From Diplosphaera chodatii (taxonomy: Eukaryota; Chlorophyta; Trebouxiophyceae; Prasiolales; Stichococcaceae), in NCBI GenBank assembly GCA_032358165.1, contig JAALGY010000052.1:1736001-1800000 (forward strand): 64,000 nt of DNA, written 5' to 3'. A model generated the notes under the pieces. It was not told the DNA's origin, ran no database searches, and saw only the letters and a program-made list of their open reading frames with translations. The position numbers and the translations under genes are program-made. This document shows, piece after piece, positions 36,021-48,173 of this stretch (positions are counted from its first letter, which is position 1; each line of letters opens with the position of its first letter).

Positions 36021-37836
36021 ATGGCGTCCTTCATCGAGAATGCATCGAAGTTCAACCGTGCGCTGGCGAACCACGATCATGCTGGAATCACGGCGCACCT
36101 GGCGGACGACGCGACCATGCATCAAGGTGATGCTATCAGATACTATCTACCAATACGTACAGTACTGAAGTTGTATTGCGATCCTGGCGGCGACTTCATG
36201 CACAGATCATGCACAGCAGGCACTCGAGCATCTCACTCAAAGGGCCTGCGCAGAGCCGCCGCTCTGAGCTGTGGATGCTTGATCGAGCCGTTTAAATCAC
36301 ATGTTCTCTGATTGATGAACGTAGACAACACCACGCCGCTGAACATGGCCAAGGAAGCGGACCGTGCCATGCTGAGGGAGCGCTGGGACAAGGTCACCAT
36401 CGGCTCCTGCGAGCTGATGGCCCACGCCTCAAACGATGATGAAAAGGCGTCCTTTGTGCTGGCGCACTTCAAGGCAAACTCGTTGACTGCTTGCATGCAT
36501 CGCTGTATGTGACGCCAGATGGGTCCGCTGTTTTGCAATGGGGTGGCATGTACTTGCGAGATACTTTGCCAGTTAGTCCAGCTGAGCTGATGTCTTACAG
36601 GACGCCTCGGAACTGCATGCAGGATTGTGCCCAGGAGGGCTGTCCGGAGGGTGATGTTGTCAACGCGGTGTGCCTGTGGCATGCAACATGGACCCCTGAT
36701 GGCTCCAAAGTCAAGGAGTTGGTGGTGTTCGGAGGGCCGTACAGCAATGTCAAGGTGCTTTTTCACGTAGAAAATCTAGCTCACTGTGTTGCCATGTACA
36801 ACACCATTCAGTGCCAGAAATGCACCGCATGATCATCTTAAATGACAGCCTGAAAACATCCAGCCAGGCTGCATATCCAACCACTGTCAGATTGTTTGCC
36901 AGTCCTGCTGCAGCCGAAGGACGAGGCGGCAGTTCCCTTCGACCCGGCAACGTTCACAAGGCCAGAGACTGGCGCCATCGACCCGGCGGTTGCATCCAAA
37001 GTGGAGGCCGCTATGAAGGCGTTCTGCGGCCTGTACGATGAAGCCAACGTGGATGCGGTGCCAGATGTGCTCTCCGAGGACTATTCCGAGGTATATGTTA
37101 TGTGCGAGTCTGCTAGACTGCAACATACCATAGAAGCTTTTGCTCGCCATCAGGCGCCCACTGGCCGGCCGCAGCCTCATGCAAGACGACTCAGTACAGC
37201 CACCTTGCCTTCTGTTGCAGTGGCGCCCCGCCACCGGTGTCACGAAGAGCGGCCGCCAGGCGGTGGCAGACAACCTTAAGCAGCATGGCCAGGTACTGCT
37301 GCTGAGGTGTCTCAGAAGCCTTCTGCTGAGTGCTGCCTGCGTTGCACAAGCTGTGGAATCCTGCCCATCAACGATGAGGCACGTTCCAAGGACATGAGGC
37401 GCTGGTCTTGCTGCTGTGTAGTACTGGAAGCAGGTCAGGAGCTCCAAGGTGGTAGCTGCGGCGGATGCCTCTTCTGGCTTCCTGGCTTGGGCGTCGCTGG
37501 GACGTATGCCTGGCAAGGATGGCACTGTCGATGAGACCACCGACCCCGTGGTACGCTGTATTGTCATCTGTGCACACTGTGCCTGATCACTAGGGCAGCG
37601 TCTCGTCAGGGTGAGCCCTGACAACAACAGCAAATGCCGACAGTACTCACCGTGCGTTGATAGAGAAAGGTCCTATGACAGAGCCGTGCATGTCAGCCTG
37701 CACTGTTGCTGCTGACCTGCAGCTCTTTGCGGGCATGAGCTACGCACTGCTCGGGCCGGACGGCAAGGTCTCCAAGTCGGTCAACTTGGATGTCAATGAG
37801 CCGAAGAGCGCCCCGCTGAACTGGACGGGCTTCTAG
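36021..37836 (+). CDS. Protein with possible two SnoaL/NTF2-like domains
   Basis: Exons 36021-36126, about 36328-36481, about 36601-36754, 36914-37090, 37221-37292, 37434-37550 and 37723-37836 (TAG). Each half opens with a helix of the SnoaL/NTF2-like kind: FNRALANHDHAGITAHL in the first and VEAAMKAFCGLYDEANVDAV in the second. Each is followed by tryptophan-containing strands (VCLWHATWTPDG, FLAWASLGRMPG) and a GPDGKVSK hairpin. This reads as a tandem duplication of a small cone-shaped domain that binds or turns over diverse small molecules. Substrate unknown; no signal peptide seen. The join between exons 2 and 3 is ambiguous: either AAACTC|GTTGAC with the acceptor at 36600, or a GC donor with the acceptor near 36630. 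Confidence 0.65.
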
Positions 37837-38801
37837 CTTGCTTGACGGCGCTGTCATCCGTTTGGACCCAGCTCGCACAATAAGGCTGCCATGTGACAGC
37901 CAACCTGAGGCTTCACCAGTTTCAACATGCGCAGATCAGCAGGTTGCAAGCAAGCTATCACCCAGAGCACACCACCACAAGCAAGAGGATGAGATTCATA
38001 GTGAGCTGGGTTGCTTCTTCGATCTTGGTGTACTGCATAAGGAATTGAATGCGGCGTAGTCATTGACAACTGTTGAACATGAATATGTATGTGGCGTTTG
38101 GGCACATTATCGTGCCACTGGTTGATCTTTGCCCACCAAAACATGGTGCCGCCATACAGCAGGAAAGCCTGGGGTGACGGCAAACTCATCGAGACGCAGC
38201 ACTGTGGCCCCATTGCAGCAGCGGGTCAACCACTTGCCTTGCCTCTGTGCCTATTCCTGCTTGGCAGCAGGAAGGCGTTCACGCTCCAGCTTGGGCAACG
38301 TCATCAAGGCGACGCCCCGCCTAGTTTATGGCATATTATCTGGTCGATGACGATCGCAAGCTGGCTTGCTCACCAACGGACGGTGGTATATGATGTGCTG
38401 ACCATCCGATTGCGCCGCTGCTTCTACGGTCTTGCCAGGCACCCGCACATCATCATCCAGCATGTGCACGCCCGGACGCTCAAGGCGCTCCTGACGCGGC
38501 TCCGACTGCTGGTACACTGCGTCACGATGTCAGATTCGCTGTCCGACATTGCTGCTCGCAAGCAGGAGAAGGATGCGGTGCGCTGCTGGGACTCCCTCCG
38601 CGGGCCTTGAACCTAATCATGTGTACCAGCATCAGCAGAGCAGACACACTGCCTGGCTTTGTCTATCAGCTACGTGAAGCAGCTGTCGACATAGAGAAAT
38701 GTGCAAAGTCACTGCTGGTGTGCATCCTGGCAATGCAACCCGCCTCCTCACCGGCGCACACCGCTACATCATGCCAAGTGTGATGTTGATGCGCGCTGAT
38801 G
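37837..38801. other. Intergenic, possibly an unresolved gene
   Basis: A plus-strand frame of 173 codons (38089-38610) and an overlapping minus-strand frame with ERPGVHMLDDDVRVPGK both look partly coding. Neither gives a recognisable domain or a spliced model. I leave it unassigned. Confidence 0.35.
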
Positions 38802-41670
38802 ATGTGTCATCATGCGCAGCTGGAGGAGCGCATACAGGTGCTCAGCGGAATGATCCGGGCCGCAGCGCCAGGCGAGGAGGTGCTGCCTCTGGCAGAGCGC
38901 TGCGATTCCCTCCTGCGGTGGGGCCGGCAGTCACAGACCTCAAGCTGACCCCTTGCCTTGCAAGTGTCACATTGACTCCTTTCGGGCTAAGACTCACGGA
39001 GCCTGCGTCCCAACCGAAGGTTCTCGCCTGCAGGCTGGCAGCGCTGCTGCGCAGCATCTCGGCGGCAGACTCGGAGGCCTGGCCTGTCAATGGGCTGGAC
39101 CCCACACACCTGGCGATGCTGGCACTCAAGGACGCCAAGCGCGGCATCGACATCGACCCAAAGAACCCAGCCTTCCACCGCCGGAAGGTGCGGGCTCCAT
39201 GGTCATGCAGTGGCCTGTGGCATTTGCACATGCATGCGACACAGTCAAAGGGAAGCGATCCACCCCATCACTGAGATGGGCCAGACAGAGAACGCTGGGT
39301 TGCACGATCACATCCCTGTTCACTCCCATTCTGATTTGTCGATCTTGCACTCAGAAAGTCAGCGAGGTCAGTTTCTGAGCGTAGGGCGAAGCGCACAACT
39401 CGCTGGAGCAGTATGACGCGGCTCGCGAGGCATTCCTGGAGGCACTGTCCCTAGACATGAGGGACGCCAAAGCAGCCGAGGGGCTCAGAGCCGCGACTGC
39501 GGGCGGCGAGGCGTCAGACACAGCCGCACAGCAGTCGCCCACCTCCCCAGCCTCCCCAGCAGCCACGCCGCCAAAGAGGTCGAACATCGCACCTGCCACA
39601 TGTGTCTTCAGCCCTGCCTCAGCCCAAGCAGCATAGGTCATCCTGTGTTGAGGTGCGTTTGCTGGCCGTCGGGCTAAGTACCTGTCGGAGTTGCAGGCAG
39701 CGGCTGGCGGTGCGAGGAGACCCGGACGACTGGGAGTGCCCGCTGTGCCTGAAGCTGCTGTGGGAGCCGGTTGCAACGCCCTGCGCCCACATGTGCGGAC
39801 CTCATGCAGTCCTGCTGGTAGTGCTGCCTCACGACATGCTGGTGCACGAGGGTCTGGTGCATGAAGGATGAAATCTGAAGTTCTGACGCCACTTCTGGGT
39901 GCAGGTTCTGCCGCCCCTGCTTCCAGCGCGCCTGCGACCACTCGTCCAAGTGCCCCAGCTGCAGAACGGTGCGGCCTCAGCACACAGGAACAGCGCAGCT
40001 TGGCAGATGTCGTGTGACAGCTTCGGATGGTGAGAGATGTCGATCTCCTGCAACTCGCTGGCTGATGGTGGTTCTCCGAAGTTGCCACGCTGTTCTGGCC
40101 GCGCAGGTGCTGCACGTGGGGCGCGCCATCCCGGTGCTCACGCAGGTCCGCCGCTTCCTCACCAAGGCGTTTCCCGAGGAGTACGCCGCCAGGTCAGCAG
40201 AGGAGGCGGTGGTGCCGTCAGCGGAGGGGGATGCGCCGATCCCGCTCTTCGTCATGGCGTCCATGCTACCAGGTGAGATACCTTGTTTCTAGGTCCGAGA
40301 CATGTCCACCTTTGCATCTGGTCAGCAGGGGTGTGTATGTTTGGAGCATGGTACAGCGCCTGAAAGATGCAATAATGTTGCAGGCGAGCGGATGCGGCTG
40401 CACATCTTCGAGCCTCGCTACCGCTTGTTGGTGCGAACATGGTTGCGCCTGCACTCGAGCACATACATAAGTCAGAGCACAAGCTTTGGATCAATGCAAC
40501 AAGTTGCACGTTTCAGTGCCATGACATCATCGTTCCGACATGCGCTTGTCGCTGAGCCCTGAACGGCATACTCAACTATTGGATGCGGCAGGTGCGGCGG
40601 GCGATGGAGGGCTCCAGGCGGCTGGGCATGATCGCCCCCGGGCCCGGGCGCACCGTTGCCCCCGTGGGTGCGGAGTGCGAGATCACAGAGTGCCAGCCGC
40701 TACCCGACGGGTGCGCTGCCAGCTTGCAGCACGTCTCCCATGGGCTGCATAGCACCAATCGCGGGACCATATGCCTGCCGTAGTGCGAAGTGTCGGTGGA
40801 GTGCTCCTCTTGATGAGCCTGAGCCTTGGCGTCATCAGGAGGTTCTACCTGGAGGTGGCCGCGACCGGCCGCTTTTCGGTCGCCCGCGAGTGGGAGCTGG
40901 ACGGGTACCGCATGGCGGTGCCGGAGCGACTGCGGGACGACCCGGCCCCCGAGCCGGGCACCCCCGAGTCGGAGGAGCTCGCGGAGCTGGTGAAGGAGGT
41001 GGAGGCCGACGCGGACGCCTGGGTCGCCCGCCTCGGGTGCGGCTGACGCAGCTCCTGTGCAGCGGTGCTCGCAGGTCATGCAGGCGGTGTGGGCGCTCGC
41101 ATGACACTGTGAGCAGGCGGCGCTTTGGTGGCACCATTGCTGTGCGAAGCGTGCGGCTGGGCTGGCGGGTGGCAGGCCGGGTCGCGAGGCAGCAGCCTGA
41201 TTGACGCTTGGCCCTATGCACCAGCAATAACCCCGCTGCTGGCGCAGGGCGATGGGCAGCACGCGGCTGGGGGGCCGGGCGGCGGAGCTGGTGGAGCGTG
41301 CGGGACCCAAGCCGCCGCCCGCGCCGCAGGAATCCCGCGCCGAGCCGCTCAGCTTCTGGGCCGCCTGCCTGCTGCCCATGGCGCCCGCCGAGCAGCAGGC
41401 GCTGCTGGGCATGACCAGCTCCGCGGAGCGGCTCAGGTGCAGGCCTCCTGCCCGCTGAGGCCATGCTGTCGTACTGTTATGCTGTGATGCTTTGATGGTT
41501 GTGACCGGGGGGAACGCCGCTGTGTACAGCCCAGGCAATGCAGCACTTGCCACCTGCTCGGTCGCCGTGCACAAGCGCTTCGCTGTTGGTCACATCTGTC
41601 GCTGGGTTGCAGACTCGTCAAGGCGGAGTTTGACCGGCTGAGCGGCGACGGCCCCTGTAATATCATGTAG
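38802..41670 (+). CDS. LONRF: LONRF-type protein: TPR, RING finger and LON substrate-binding domain
   Basis: Eleven exons close in phase: 38802-38917, 39034-39187, 39385-39578, 39697-39792, 39905-39968, 40107-40272, 40384-40430, 40592-40710, 40839-41036, 41248-41436 and 41613-41670 (about 465 residues). TPR-like helices come first (LALKDAKRGIDIDPKNPAF; YDAAREAFLEALSLD). Then comes one C3HC4 RING (CPLC, CAHMFCRPC, CPSC) and a LON N-terminal domain (PLFVMASMLPGERMRLHIFEPRYRLL, ECEITECQPLPDGRFYLEVAATGRF). The RING implies E3 ubiquitin ligase activity; the LON part probably binds substrate. There is no Lon ATPase or protease domain. The last four residues are C-N-I-M, a possible CaaX prenylation site not usual for this family. 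Confidence 0.9.
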
Positions 41671-42270
41671 ACGCGGGCAGGGCGCTGTGTACAAAGGGGC
41701 AGCAGCTGCGGTCGCCTAGTGAAAGGGCAGCACTACGGTCTGCCCGCGTACGGCTCTGCACGGTCGCAGCCAGTTGCAAGGGAGCTAGTTGTCATCGGTC
41801 AATTCTGTGGTGTTGCTGTCTGCGGCCCACCCTGTAGTGAACAGCCATCTTCGGAACCTGTACAGTTGTTGTTGCTTGGTTGATCGAGGCCTTTCATGCC
41901 ATCAGTTGTTAGACTTGGTTCTGTAGAACAATTCGTTTTGTAAAGCGTGGCTAACGATATCCTCGCGCCAGCAGACGGTGACCTGCACTTGGCACTGTCG
42001 ATACCTTTGATGGACATCTTGAACATGCTCCACCAACACTTGCCGCTGCTCATATCGTCATAGGTGTCTCAGGACCGTATTTAGTGTTGAATAGATAGCC
42101 AAACTGACATGCAGCCTGGTTGTAGTTATAGAAGGCTTTGAATTAGTGTTGCAAATTGTCCGGAGTGGCTGTCAGCCACCCGCTGACGTCGTTTACCTGC
42201 GCATGGGCAGCGAGACAACTCCATCACCGTGCAGTGCTGCTTGAGTCGCTTTGATCGACCATCGTACCAC
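41671..42270. other. Intergenic stretch
   Basis: LONRF 3' region and promoter of the first GT47 gene. Nothing else recognised. Confidence 0.45.
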
Positions 42271-44407
42271 ATGGCAGCGAGCTCTGACGGGGCGAGGCGG
42301 CCAGCCACGTACATGCTGTGTGCCGCCGTTGGATTTGCATCATGTATGCTGTTTTGCGGGCTTGAAGCCCGCTCCATCAGCGGCAACGCAGTGCAGTACG
42401 GTATCAGCCGAATCCAAAGCAGCGCATCAACTTCAGTTGGCGGCGATGTAGATCAGCTCTGTGCCCAGCGCCAGCGCCATGACGCCACAGCTATGGCGGC
42501 ACATCAGTCTTACCAGCACTCTCTTCTGGACGATGCAGCACGCCGATTCGCAGTCAAGACCATCAAATTTGCAGGCAAGTCACGCATGTGTGTTTGACTT
42601 GATGCTCAGGTCTCGCAAACTGGACGCGCGCTGCATGCAGCCCGCTTCCTTTCCAGAATCAATGCGGACCACAGGGTGAAGGTGCCATGAATGCTCAACG
42701 ATGGCAGCTCACCGCGTGACAGCTTCGATTTATCCTGCATCAGGCCACGGTGGCCCTTGGATCGAGAACACATTCCGTGATCACTTTGTGCGGCTGTTCA
42801 CTATGGGAGCGGATGTGGGTGACCGGGTGTACCTGCCCATCATGTGGTTCGACTGCCACTTCGGCTGCAGCGAGCAGCAGAAAGGAGACCTCAGAGGTGA
42901 CTATGGCTGCAGCATGCACTGAGCTCCAGCAGGTGTTGCCTGCGGCCGAGCTGTGCGTGTGCCAATCCGCTGGTCACATACATTGCTGCTGTGATGGCGG
43001 CAATGCATGGTGCTGGTTGATGGGTTCAACGCTGCTCTATTGCCATATGCCAGGATATCTGAGCCAGCTGCGTCCTGAGTACAAATACTTCACTGTGTAC
43101 CTGATGGACAAGGGCCTCGAGCACATGAGCAAAGTCGTGATACCGCAACTGCTCGACTTGCTGGTGTTTTCGTGTGATGCCACGATGCGCGGCTTGCGCA
43201 CCGTGCCTCTGCCCATGCTGAAGCAGGTGAGCCGAGCAGCAAGATGGACCTTCTGAGGCTTCGTTTCCACTTCCAACATATGAGCCCTGATCCCGCCCTT
43301 TGGTGCACCTGGCTGCGTGTGTGATCACCAACAAGCGGGCATGCATGGCAGCACCGGCAACATTGCTTCTGATAGCACAGCACCGTGCTCAGCATTCGTG
43401 GCTCAAGCAGGTGTTGAAGCCCAGCGGGCTGCCGAAGGACGTCAACGTCAGCTTCCTGGGGTCGCAGAAGTCGCATACGCTGCGGCGAGAGATGGTGGAG
43501 GCGCTCCAGCCCCAGGTAGGTGCTGTGCCCTGGAACATCCAGAACATCGGAGACCGGGAATTTCGATGGACATGTGCTGCCCCTGGGCTGCAGCAGCAAC
43601 ACCTGCTGCTCACACATGTCGTGACAAAACCCCCCTGGGCGTCACCGAGGCAGGCTTTCATCGTCATTCTGTCAACACAATGCAGGGGTTCATGATATCA
43701 AAGGCGACCAATGACGAGAGCTTCCACATCATTGAGCGCTCCAACTTCACGCTGGCGCCGCGGGGCCACGGCTCCAGCTCCTGGCGGATGTGAGCCCAAT
43801 CTGCTATCACGTGTTGACTTGTGCTGTTGCAAGAGCAGAAGAACCCGCTGCAGCTTGTGATAGAGTCACGACACCAGTACAGCTGGTGACACGTCCTTCC
43901 AGCTCGGATCCTGATTGCGTTGATGCAGGTATGAGGCACTACAGCTGGGCAGCGTTCCTGTGTACGTGTGGGACTACGACATCATCACGCCTTACCAGGA
44001 GCTGCTAGACTGGAACGAGGTCAGCTTCATTTGGCCAATGACCGTGTGGCATGTGATTGTGCCTGCAAATGGTTGATGACCTCCTGAATCCCAGCTCACA
44101 CTACTGGACAGGCTGCCACTGCACGAGTGCGCAGCAGCAGGCCACACTCCCTGGCAGCACCCAGTCGCTAACATCATGCTGCGATCTACTCGTGTAGATT
44201 GCAATCATCGTCCACCGCAAGGAAATGAGGTTGATCCCGCACATGATTGCGACATTTGATCTTGAGAGGGCGCAGCGCCAACTGGCAAGGCTGCGCCACA
44301 TGTGGACGTATGACTTCTGTCACCAGTACATCGTCGACCGCCTCCGCCGAGAGCACTGCCACCCAGTGCCTGTGTCGGTGCTGAGTGACATGTGGGGAAC
44401 AGAGTAG
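42271..44407 (+). CDS. Exostosin-family glycosyltransferase (GT47), array copy 1
   Basis: Exons 42271-42574, 42744-42896, 43054-43226, 43411-43515, 43686-43789, 43929-44019 and 44198-44407 close in phase (about 379 residues). A hydrophobic stretch near residue 20 (YMLCAAVGFASCMLFCGL) suggests a type II Golgi anchor. The exostosin domain shows GPWIENTFRDHF, GDRVYLPIMWFDC, the central ERSNFTLAPRGHGSSSWR block, EALQLGSVPVYVWDYD and a C-terminal helix ending DRLRREHC. GT47 enzymes add sugars from nucleotide donors to cell-wall or proteoglycan-like glycans in the Golgi. The first intron opens with GCAAGT, where copies 2 and 3 have GT at the same codon. Copy 1 also has its own intron between R and M-YEAL and lacks the one before DKG. 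Confidence 0.9.
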
Positions 44408-45149
44408 TGCAGCAGGGACACAAACGAGTTCAAGATTCAGGGCGTTCAGAAACTGTACAGTAGTGGGGCAGAGGACGATGCAGCTTGATTAATGATGCAC
44501 TAATCCGCAAAATAGCATTGCTTAGTCTTTGCAGGCGTGCAATCACTGCAACATTTCCGGCGGTTTCGTAGTGGGGTGGCACGCACCCAAGAGTGGACGT
44601 CCGTTGCACATGAGACCATTGTTTGCGGAAGCAGACGGCGGCATGAGAGATCATGCTGTGTTGCAGAAAGTACACTGGATCCGAAGGCAGCAGATGTGAC
44701 CCAGGGTCATTAGAGACTAGGCGCCAGTGCAGCATGACCCTGAGGGGTCATGCTGCGTTCATCGCACGGCCGCCGAACAGCAGCATTTGAAGCTTGATAC
44801 CGGCTCTGTGTCCTCCGATCCGCCAGATGCCATGAAGCCACAGAAAGCTGAGCTGCACCTGCCATTTGCACAGCCAAAATCCGTACATGTGTGCTTCGTG
44901 GATGTCGCGTATGAACGCCTTCCCAGGCATCAGATGCATGAGATGAGCTCTAAAGTCCCCCAGCCGGCCTTTCATCAGCTTGCGGGCCGCTGCATTCATG
45001 GCATCGGCACATTGATCTCTTGACGTCATAATCACATCACGTCATCCGACGTCATGGCTCGAGAGAGAAGAGAACGGATCAGTTCACCTCCACAATTGTA
45101 CACAGTCTGTGAAACTGGTTCAGAAACAATCGAGCGGCACCATGCGGTC
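44408..45149. other. Intergenic stretch between GT47 copies 1 and 2
   Basis: No gene seen. Contains a cluster of ACGTCAT motifs near its right end, listed separately. Confidence 0.45.
45021..45055. promoter_or_regulatory. Cluster of three ACGTCAT (CRE/bZIP-like) motifs
   Basis: ACGTCAT occurs at 45023, 45039 and 45049. The first lies in a full TGACGTCA palindrome. The cluster sits about 100 bases upstream of the start of GT47 copy 2. bZIP factors are known to bind this core; function here is inferred. Confidence 0.45.
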
Positions 45150-47321
45150 ATGATCGGAGCCGCCAGCGGCTCCGAGGGCTGTGGCCGGCAGCGGTCCTCG
45201 GTTGCGCTTGCTGCATCCGCAGGCATCCTCGCCTGCCTTCTGCTAGGCGCGGTGACCTCGAGGCTTGCTGCAGATTCGCGGCATACCTCCACGCTGCTTC
45301 AGCAAGGGACGCGCAGCACGCAGATTGGCACAAATGGCGGTGGCAGTCTGCAGCTGTGCAGTGGTCGCAGCAATCTCAACAAAACAGCGGCAGCAGCCAA
45401 GCAACTGTATCAGCAGTTCCTGCTCGACGACGCTGCGCGGCGTCATGGGAACCTCCAGCACGTCAAATGGGCAGGTGACGCATTGTGACGCGCGCAGAAC
45501 GGTTCGTTGCCTAATCTGCCTGCGCACTTACCTAGGTTGCACCACCAATTTGGTCATCATCCCAGGAGGCAGGCACACTGCAGGCATGTGTGACCGTGAT
45601 GCTGGTGGTGTAGGCTTCTCAGGGCCCTGGCTTGAGAACACGTTCCGGGACCACTTTGCGGCGCTGTTCGCCGCCGGGCAGGACGTGGGCGATCGGGTGT
45701 ACCTGCCCATCATGTGGTTCGACTGCCTGTTTGCCTGCAACGAGGAGCAGAAGGCGGACCTCAAAGGTGCGCAGATGCAGCGCCCAGGCAGACGTGTGCA
45801 TGGCAGGAATCATCCTGGGTGCCAGCAGACACACTTGCCCTGAGCACCATGGAAGTCGACCCCACTTGACGGCACGACCCGCCACGGCAGGGTATTTGAA
45901 GCGCCTCAAGCCGGAGTACAAGTACGTGACGGTCTACACCATGGTGCGCCGCGCCCTGACATGCAGCTGACCGCCGCACAGCAGGCCTGTCCATGACCCT
46001 GGGCTTGCCCTTGCTTCACTGTGGTCCACGCAGCCTGCCGCATGAGACCTGCTCTCAGCTTGCAAGTGCCCCGAGGCTGACCCCCGCACCCACCCCGCAC
46101 AGGACAAGGGCATGGTCTTCAGCAACCTGCGGTTCCCGCCGGGCCTAGACCTCCTGGTCTTCTCGCAGGGCGCCACCATGCGCGGCTTGCGCACCGTGCC
46201 GCTGCCCCTCCTGAAGCAGGTGGGCACCCCTACCGATACACTTAATTTGGGATCTTGGTTGCTGGAGGGATATCCTCAACTGGCAGAGCAGGAAGTGCTC
46301 TTAGGGCACATGCGCCCACTTTCGATGACAGTGGTTGGACGTTCTGCTTTCTGCCCAAGCTTGTAGACGGCATGTCCGCACCGTTGGATGTGCTGTGGTA
46401 GGCAAGGGCATATTCCTGATGTGCGTAGGTGTTGCAGCCGAAGGGGCTGCCGAAGGACATCCACGTCAGCTTTGTTGGGAGTGCGACGTCCCATGCCCTC
46501 CGGCAGGAGATGGTACAGCAGCTGCAGCCACAGGTGGGTGGCATGCGCACATCGCTGATGATTGGCGGCACCTGACATTCTGTACAGGCAGCTCGCACCG
46601 CGATGCTGTGCAGAACTGACTCACACCAGCGAGCTAACTACCAAAGACGTGCGTCGCTGCGCTTCAGGGCTACCTGTTTGCGGAGGCCTCCAACAACCGG
46701 ACCTTCGAGCTCATTGAGCGATCCGTCTTCACGCTGGCGCCGCGGGGCCACGGCAGCGGCTCCTTCCGCATGTTCGAGGCGCTGCAGCTGGGCAGCATCC
46801 CTATCTTCGTATGGGGTGAGCGCACACACACTGCGCTCCCAGTGCCCCAATTTGTAGCCCGAGGGACGGTATTGCCTGATTAGTCCCTATGCACACCTTG
46901 GGCAGAGATGAGCCTCTCAAACCAATTGCTGTGTGCCATGCCTGCCTGCAGATTACGACCCGCTGCTGCCGTTCCAAGAGTTGCTGGACTGGAATGAGGT
47001 GAGCATCACTGCTAATGTAGCGCCCAATATGAAGTCAGAGCGGAGCAGACAAGCACTTCGGTCAACTTTAAGTGAGGGGTTGCAAGCCATATTCTTCCCC
47101 TGCTGTCGCAGATAGCCATCATGGTGCACCGCCAGGAGATGCAGCTGATCCCGCACATGATCGCCGCCTTCGACGTGCAGCGGGCCCAGCGGCGGCTGGC
47201 AGAACTGACGAAAATGTGGACCTACGCCTTCAGCGAGCAGTACATGATCGACCGCCTGCGGCGTGAGCACTGCTTCCCAGCGCCTGTGTCCACCTGGAAT
47301 GATCTCTGGGGCAAGGAGTGA
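45150..47321 (+). CDS. Exostosin-family glycosyltransferase (GT47), array copy 2
   Basis: Exons 45150-45474, 45614-45766, 45891-45943, 46103-46219, 46429-46533, 46668-46815, 46952-46998 and 47112-47321 close in phase (about 385 residues). Signal-anchor ALAASAGILACLLLGAV near residue 25. The domain blocks repeat those of copy 1 (GPWLENTFRDHF, GDRVYLPIMWFDC, LAPRGHGSGSFR, IPHMIAAFDVQRAQRRL). Coding exons 2, 5 and 8 have exactly the same lengths as their copy 1 equivalents (153, 105 and 210 bases). Acceptor substrate unknown. In this copy the block ahead of LAPRGHG reads IERSVFT instead of IERSNFT. Confidence 0.9.
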
Positions 47322-48173
47322 CCCGGCTGCTGCGGCGCCAGGCAACACATCCTGTTCACTATCAGCATTGCATCTACCGCCTGTGGTTTCTGGACCATAT
47401 TTGTCCGAATTGGCTTGTGTCAGCATCCCTTTGTAGTCGTTTATATTTGCTTCAGTATCCCTTGTCGGGTGAAAATGGCGCCAGTGCTGACTCGTTCATT
47501 TGCACCACAGCGCTCAGCTGAAGGGTCTCGACTCAGTGCAAAACAAACTCTGGTCTGTGACAAGTGCTGCTGCCGCGCACTTGCAGCCGGACCAACTGCG
47601 CAATGCTGTCAGGCAGTTGCCTGCTGTGAGACTGCCAACAGCAGGTAGCAGCAGAAGGCTGATGCCGTGCTACAAGTCGCTACAAGTGCCAGGTTGAGCC
47701 TACTCTGCGGGCTTCAATCCGCGCCTGCCACCGGTTGTGAGCAGATGCAACGGTCCTGGCATTTTGCTGCATGCTGGCATGACACCTTCGAGTTGCCAGC
47801 TGCGACGTTGGACTACGCTACAGCCACTTGTCATCTCCAACTCCGCATTGTTCGGGCTATTGGTGCAGACAGACGTTTAGGGCTTCGAAACACAGCAGTG
47901 CCCATGAGCAGTGCAGCTAGCAGGATGCAGGTACCAGTACCGGCAGTACAGCTGCCGTCACCTTGGGGTGAACTTCCTCGGACTGCACGCAGTGCATCGG
48001 GCATGTGCCTGAACAAGGAAGGCGCAGCTACTCACTAATATGGTCTCGCGGGTGGCAAGGTTGTTTGACCTGACAGCGGCTGATCGCAGGTCGTGATAAC
48101 TTCGCTACATGTTTGCACCTGGTGCAGCTACATCAGCTATTGCATCATCACCGCAAACAGCGTCCATAGGCAG
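47322..48173. other. Intergenic stretch between GT47 copies 2 and 3
   Basis: About 850 bases with no credible gene. Short open frames only. Confidence 0.45.

Noticed and set aside
38089..38610. Plus-strand open frame of 173 codons
   Set aside because: A competing minus-strand frame is equally protein-like, neither has a known motif or splice support, so I left the stretch unassigned.
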